8,031 nucleotides of DNA from Planctomycetota bacterium. GTDB taxonomy: Bacteria > Planctomycetota > Phycisphaerae > Sedimentisphaerales > Anaerobacaceae. Both the position numbers and the translations under genes were made by a program. A model generated the notes under the pieces. The model saw only the letters and a program-made list of their open reading frames with translations. It was not told where the DNA came from and made no database searches. Location of the stretch: positions 1 through 8,031 of the forward strand of contig JAFNGF010000288.1 in NCBI GenBank assembly GCA_017885385.1, given 5' to 3'. Positions 6,731 to 8,031 of the stretch are shown here, piece by piece (the first letter of the stretch is position 1; each line of letters starts with the position of its first letter).

Positions 6731-6758
6731 CTTATACCACATTATTGGGCTTTGTCAA
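6731..6758 (-). promoter_or_regulatory. Sigma70-like promoter of the 53-residue gene
   Basis: On the minus strand, a perfect TTGACA (6753-6758), a 16-base spacer and TATAAG (6731-6736). Transcription would start near 6724, giving a leader of about 70 bases before the ATG at 6652. The match is strong for a region otherwise lacking genes. Confidence 0.55.
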
Positions 6759-6779
6759 ACAATCTCTCATTATAATAAC

Positions 6780-6866
6780 CTCAAGGAGCTGGGACCCACA
6801 CAAATTGCAACGGGCATTTCAACCCCTACTGGTGGAATCAGTTGGAAGCCACCAGTTGATGAACGG
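6780..6866 (+). pseudogene. Decayed N-terminal fragment of an uncharacterised protein (GISTP-x-GGISW motif)
   Basis: About 29 codons read as a plausible N-terminal domain start: LKELGPTQIA followed by TGISTPTGGISWKPPVDER. The GISTP-x-GGISW-x-PP string resembles the beginning of a family of unknown function that I remember, possibly DUF6650, in which a helical C-terminal part with an LEDRRVLY-like motif should follow. Here no initiator codon with a Shine-Dalgarno sequence precedes the fragment, and past it the frame turns into repeat sequence. If the resemblance is right, this is a remnant of a gene destroyed by repeat insertion or deletion. The family name is from memory and unverified. Confidence 0.4.
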
Positions 6867-6893
6867 CACAAGACGCGGCAATCGCAGGTAAGC

Positions 6894-6917
6894 AAAAAAT
6901 CCCCAGTAAAACTGGGG
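6894..6917 (-). terminator. Rho-independent terminator of the helicase gene; GGGGGCTAAA hairpin copy 2
   Basis: CCCCAGT (6901-6907) and ACTGGGG (6911-6917) form a perfect 7-bp stem with a 3-base loop. On the minus strand the stem is followed by ATTTTTT (6894-6900), the classic intrinsic terminator layout. It lies about 180 bases after the helicase stop. On the plus strand the hairpin is followed by GGCTAAA, matching the repeat at 11-23. Confidence 0.65.
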
Positions 6918-7047
6918 GCTAAATCCGGCTCAGGCGGACAAGTATCCAGAAATGGTGTGCCCAACACACCCTGCCCCTCGCAAGGACCCACCGACGTCCT
7001 TTCCACCTTCGCTAAAACTACGGCGGACAAGCAGGCTATGGAGGGCA

Positions 7048-7093
7048 GGCAGGCCCTTCGATATACTCAGGGGAGGCAGGACTGGGGGCTAAA
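7048..7093. repeat. Repeat cluster next to the helicase 3' end
   Basis: CAGGCCCTTCGA (7050-7061) with CTCAGGGG close behind forms a loose REP-like palindrome, followed by ACTGGGGGCTAAA (7081-7093). The latter equals the right half of the hairpin repeat at 6911-6923, without its pairing left arm. The cluster ends six bases before the helicase stop codon. Confidence 0.45.
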
Positions 7094-7098
7094 TGCGA

Positions 7099-8031
7099 TT
7101 AACGTCTCAGGCGTGGTCGGCGACGCCGAGAGGCAAAACGCGACTTTTTGCCGGCAGTTGAAAACTTGCCTCTGTGCAGCCCTAACAGTGGCTTCGGCGT
7201 AACGGATTTGGTATAGGTAAAGCCGGGACATTCGACCGGGGTGAATTGGCGCGATATGAATTTTTCAATCTGACGAAGGTACTTTTGCTCCTCGTGCGAA
7301 ACAAACGTAATGGCGTCTCCCATGGCCTCGGCCCGGCCTGTGCGGCCAATGCGATGAATGTAATCTTCCGGATTGACGGGGACATCGAAATTGATGACGT
7401 GCGAGATGCCCGTAACATCGATGCCGCGGGCGGCGATATCGGTTGCAACCATAACCCGGTATTTGCCGGCTTTGAAGCCATCCATTGCACGCTCGCGCTG
7501 GCTCTGGTTTCGGCCTGAGTGTATCGCCACGGATACAATGCCTGCCCGCTCAAGGTATCGGTTAATCTTGTCCGCGCCGTGCTTGGTGCGGGAAAAGAGC
7601 AGCACACTGGACAAGTGGGTGCCGCGGAGCAGGTGCAGAAGAAGAGCAATTTTCTGCTCCCTCTCGACCAGATAGATATGTTGTGTGATTGTTTCGATGG
7701 GGTTGCGCGGCCGGCCAATCTGTATCATTATAGGCGACTTCTGCACGCCTGCGGCCAGCGTGCTTATTTCAGGAGTTACTGTGGCTGAAAAAAGCATAGT
7801 CTGGCGATTTGTGGGCAAAGCGGTGATGATTCTTCGCACGTCCCGGATGAAGCCCATATCGAACATCCGGTCGGCTTCATCGAGAACGAGCACCTCAATG
7901 TGCCGCAGGTCGATGGTGCGTCGCTGCATATGGTCGAGGAGTCGTCCCGGCGTCGCGACAACGATGTCAACGCCATCACGAAGCGCGGTAAGCTGCCCCT
8001 TGATATTCACGCCGCCATAAACGGTCAGGGT
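7099..8031 (-). CDS. rhlE: DEAD-box ATP-dependent RNA helicase, RhlE type, C-terminal 310 residues (partial at window edge)
   Basis: The gene enters from beyond 8031. The reading frame is open to the edge, and the first visible residues, TLTVYGGVNIKGQL, are inside the ATPase domain, so the Q motif and Walker A lie outside. Visible motifs in order (fragment numbering): TPGR (27-30), DEAD (51-54), SAT (82-84), LLFSRTKHGAD, the QSQRERAM region, ATDIAARGID and HRIGRTGRA. MFDMGFIRDVRRI after DEAD and EQKYLRQIEKFI late in domain 2 are characteristic of the RhlE/CsdA-like group. A short basic tail (SRRRRPRLRR at the end) probably binds RNA. Such helicases unwind RNA in ribosome assembly, mRNA decay or cold response. 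All motifs present look intact; the truncation is only the window edge. The gene is GC-richer than the cassette and terminates at the hairpin at 6894-6917. Confidence 0.92.
   Translation of the reverse strand, partial: TLTVYGGVNIKGQLTALRDGVDIVVATPGRLLDHMQRRTIDLRHIEVLVLDEADRMFDMGFIRDVRRIITALPTNRQTMLFSATVTPEISTLAAGVQKSPIMIQIGRPRNPIETITQHIYLVEREQKIALLLHLLRGTHLSSVLLFSRTKHGADKINRYLERAGIVSVAIHSGRNQSQRERAMDGFKAGKYRVMVATDIAARGIDVTGISHVINFDVPVNPEDYIHRIGRTGRAEAMGDAITFVSHEEQKYLRQIEKFISRQFTPVECPGFTYTKSVTPKPLLGLHRGKFSTAGKKSRFASRRRRPRLRR

Larger units (their letters stand above)
6653..7098. other. Non-coding spacer between the helicase and the 53-residue gene
   Basis: About 450 bases. It holds the promoter of the small gene (6731-6758), a decayed coding fragment (6780-6866), the helicase terminator hairpin (6894-6917) and a string of short repeats up to 7093. 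An exact GGCGGACAAG repeat sits at 6933-6942 and 7022-7031. Long plus-strand frames here run through these palindromes and into the antisense of the helicase gene, so they are not credible genes. Confidence 0.6.

Noticed and set aside
6828..6856. Perfect 8-bp inverted repeat ACTGGTGG/CCACCAGT
   Set aside because: It falls inside the decayed coding fragment and has a 13-base loop and no T-run; probably a by-product of the codons there.
6723..7202. A 159-codon plus-strand frame across the spacer
   Set aside because: It runs through the terminator hairpin and repeats and ends antisense to the helicase gene. Only 6780-6866 looks protein-like, and that part is reported as a remnant.
7182..7718. 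Long frames overlapping the helicase gene on both strands
   Set aside because: All helicase motifs lie in one frame (7099-8031, minus). The others are GC-driven shadows without motifs.
7099..8031. Helicase as a truncated pseudogene
   Set aside because: The frame stays open to the window edge and all motifs expected in this part are intact; the missing N-terminus is a window effect.

Overview
The window looks like chromosomal sequence from an environmental, polysaccharide-degrading bacterium. A Planctomycetota lineage, possibly of the Phycisphaerae/Sedimentisphaerales type, is my best guess. The grounds are a Tat-exported sugar isomerase-like protein beside a large secreted beta-helix protein, and spacers full of short palindromic repeats. 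No rRNA or other marker gene is present, so this is inference.

Layout. (1) Positions 100-3764, plus strand: a two-gene unit of a Tat-signal protein related to L-fucose/L-arabinose isomerases and a secreted right-handed beta-helix protein resembling GH141-type glycoside hydrolases. They are 29 bases apart and probably co-transcribed. The second may release a deoxy-sugar or pentose that the first binds or isomerises outside the cytoplasm. (2) Positions 3945-5726, minus strand: a compact three-gene cassette, visibly AT-richer than its neighbours, of a TIGR04255-family protein and two small uncharacterised proteins. It converges on the sugar operon and has its own promoter-like sequence in a very AT-rich leader. 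It looks horizontally acquired and its function is unknown. (3) Positions 5727-7098: mostly non-coding. It holds a mosaic of short dispersed palindromes and direct repeats, a decayed coding fragment (about 6780-6866, plus strand), and one real small gene (6491-6652, minus strand) for a 53-residue protein with a probable zinc-binding CCCH motif, a Shine-Dalgarno sequence and a sigma70-like promoter. (4) Positions 7099-8031, minus strand: the C-terminal part of a DEAD-box RNA helicase of the RhlE type, cut by the window edge. A hairpin with a T-run at 6894-6917 is its likely terminator.

The sugar operon is the clearest functional unit. The three-gene cassette is the best candidate for an undescribed system. 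The 53-residue gene is easily missed because of its size.
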